64,000 nt of DNA from Pyrrhoderma lamaoense (taxonomy: Eukaryota; Basidiomycota; Agaricomycetes; Hymenochaetales; Hymenochaetaceae). The number at the start of each line of letters is the position of its first letter. Position 1 is the stretch's first letter. The position numbers and the translations under genes are program-made. The notes beneath the pieces were generated by a model. That model worked only from the letters and a program-made list of their open reading frames with translations. It did no database searches and was not told the DNA's origin. Positions 62,274-64,000 of the stretch are shown here, piece after piece. The stretch is taken from NCBI GenBank assembly GCA_002794735.1, contig NBAZ01000011.1:434001-498000 (forward strand), in the 5' to 3' direction.

Positions 62274-63446
62274 AGACTGGAGAAATGTATCTCCCCCAAA
62301 AACTGGTGTGCAGCATTACCGTCATAAAAGCGAACGTTGAGAGCAGAAAGCTGAGACTTTGCAGGGAAAAGCAAGATACAGATGGCAGAGGCGAAAGAGA
62401 TGAAAGAGAAGAGATTCTGAGAGTTGGATTCGGGTTTTCTGACTCTCATCATGCTTGGCCACATCTTTGGTGGACCGGTCGAGCGACGGCACTCTCAGAG
62501 TCCTGCTGTACTTTTTAATAGTAATTCCATTATCTGACAATAAAAGGCATAAAACGGGAAGCGCATCCCCATCGTACAGAAATGGTCGAACGTGGGATGT
62601 AGGCAGAGTTTGATTACCAAAGAGGAGCTCCTGCTTGACATTGAACGTGTATAAATACAGAAGATGTGTGCTTGCACATGCCAGTTAACGATCGGCACTA
62701 GTAACATATTTTTTAAAAATTCATTTATCTACTAAAATGAGTTTTCTTACTTTTTATGGCATTTTCGACTTTATTTTATAGATGCCGTGACAGGAGGCTA
62801 TATGTGTGTATCAAATTACTCAAAATCGACCTTATTCTGAATGTCCGTTCCATCCGTCATTTTTAATCGTGTAGCCCCGATGTTAGAAATTGATATCTTA
62901 GCTACTCAAAGTTCTTGTGCGGTCACAAATGTGATAAAGTGCATAAAGTACGTAGAGTCGATCAGACTATTCTGCAAGTTTCTTCTGCATGATCTGACCC
63001 ATGAGTAAACCTGAGCGACATCATGATCTCGCAAGCTTGAGATTCCGGATAGAAAAGTCCTATAGCTCTAAATTTATGGAAAAACAACGTAACTCACATA
63101 ACACACAAATCACTACATCATGAGAGCTCTCCTCTTACAGTCAACGTATCAATCAGTGGATTGATTGTTGATAATTATCTTAATATATATTTGTCATGAC
63201 TAGCAACAATCAACAGAAAGTCACCCAGGCTAGCGAGCATCTTCAGACCTTATATCTCCAATACTAGTGGGGGTGGGCACTCAGTTATCGTGTTTAGCAC
63301 TTACTAGTACATGCAAGAAAATGTTCGATAATATGCCCTCTTCTTTTTACTTTCCGATCCGGGAAGACAACAGACATTCATGTATGTGATTAGTTTTACA
63401 TTACTAGTAGTGGCTTATAGACCCGAAACTTCTAGCTGAGATTCTA
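62274..63446. other. Presumed BTA1 promoter and intergenic
   Basis: The first 250 bp may include an extra 5' exon of BTA1: frame 62270-62464 on the minus strand begins MWPSMMRVRKP and has a hydrophobic stretch. The rest is AT-rich with no gene seen. Confidence 0.45.
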
Positions 63447-63790
63447 TTAAGCACAAGCAATGGGAGGGAATATAGCTTGAGCGCCTTCATCGCCTTCTTT
63501 TCTCTTCAAATACTTGGCGGACATGCTGGCATCCCGCTTATACTTTTGACCTTTTATCTTGCCAAGGGTGTACGAAAGCATCCAATGCTCGTTAATTTCA
63601 TGTTTACCTTTGTTATATACTCCACCTCTTTCTGTATCCTGTAAGTACACGACATCAGAGTTATAGCTCTAAGACGACTAATTCACTCCTTGAACAGTCT
63701 CTATCTTGGTAAGCAATTCGGACCGGAGCCTCCCCATTCGGTCTGTGCTATACAGGCTTCTCTGATATATGGGACCGCTGTCTTGTTAGT
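63447..63790 (-). CDS. 3' end of an unrecognised protein-coding gene (partial)
   Basis: The last exon (63447 to about 63616) reads DTERGGVYNKGKHEINEHW, then MLSYTLGKIKGQKYKRD, and ends PPIACA with a TAA at 63447-63449. A GTGAAT..TTACAG intron (about 63617-63662) joins it in frame to YSTDRMGRLRSELLTKIETV. The even codon use and clean intron suggest a real gene whose 5' part lies further right, perhaps beyond the window. I do not recognise the family. Exon limits to the right of 63740 are uncertain. Confidence 0.5.
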
Positions 63791-64000
63791 AGTTCAGCTT
63801 TCTTATATTATGAAGATACAAAGCTCATGTTCCTTTCTGAATAATAAGGACACCTGCTGCTGGCTTGTCTCTGGTTGTCCATGTATGCGCATCTCATATG
63901 AAATGTCGTAATCCTCATCTTAACAAGGAATAGCTCTGGTTTAGTCTCCGTGCTGTATCCAGAAATCAACCATCAATAGATGATAATACGTTTAGAAAGT
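63791..64000. other. Right edge, unresolved
   Basis: Probably intron or further exons of the partial gene ending at 63447. I could not assign them. Confidence 0.3.

Noticed and set aside
1..64000. CRISPR arrays, prokaryotic operons or riboswitches
   Set aside because: Intron-rich eukaryotic DNA; no spaced direct repeats of that kind seen.

Overview
The window looks like nuclear DNA of a filamentous basidiomycete, most likely an Agaricomycete (inference). Genes are broken by many short GT-AG introns of about 45-65 bp, host sequence is AT-rich, and several families are typical of mushroom genomes: tandem OPT transporters, Ser/Thr-rich one-pass membrane proteins, RBR ubiquitin ligases, a fused betaine-lipid synthase and a Ty3-type LTR element. 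Exons were joined by hand from splice consensus and family resemblance, so gene ends are firmer than single splice sites.

Layout. 1-916 (-): 5' part of a zinc alcohol dehydrogenase of the yeast ADH6/7 type, cut by the window edge. 1726-3348 (-): coiled-coil protein resembling DUF4048. About 5650-5905 (+): piece of a membrane-protein gene. 6625-7244 (+): small three-exon gene. 7477-13090 (-): a second alcohol dehydrogenase split by a 4.0-kb LTR retrotransposon (8641-12666) that carries only a gag-like ORF. 14356-17401 and 19054-22046 (-): two tandem OPT oligopeptide transporters. 24802-28411 (+): mucin-like one-pass membrane protein. 29075-31192 (-): secreted amidase. 33010-34222 and 35071-37371 (-): two RBR E3 ubiquitin ligases; the larger has a protease-like domain in front.

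38671-47737 and 49712-58762 (+): two tandem giant genes of about 9 kb, each encoding one protein with a novel N-terminal module, a helical region, a beta-rich region, a very-large-GTPase-like G domain, a long Cys/His-rich zinc-binding region and a C-terminal von Willebrand A domain. A diverged solo LTR lies between them. The upstream copy has an intact Walker A motif; the downstream copy has lost it while its frame and VWA metal site are kept. 59330-62273 (-): betaine-lipid synthase Bta1, with an apparent one-base gap in its SAM-binding loop. 63447-about 63790 (-): 3' end of an unrecognised gene.

The region of most interest is 33-59 kb: a pair of RBR ligases, one carrying a candidate deubiquitinase-like Cys/Asp-x-His domain, next to a pair of giant GTPase/zinc/VWA proteins, one a predicted pseudo-GTPase. 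This resembles the building blocks of animal cell-autonomous immunity (large interferon-inducible GTPases and ubiquitin ligases), but a shared function is only a hypothesis.
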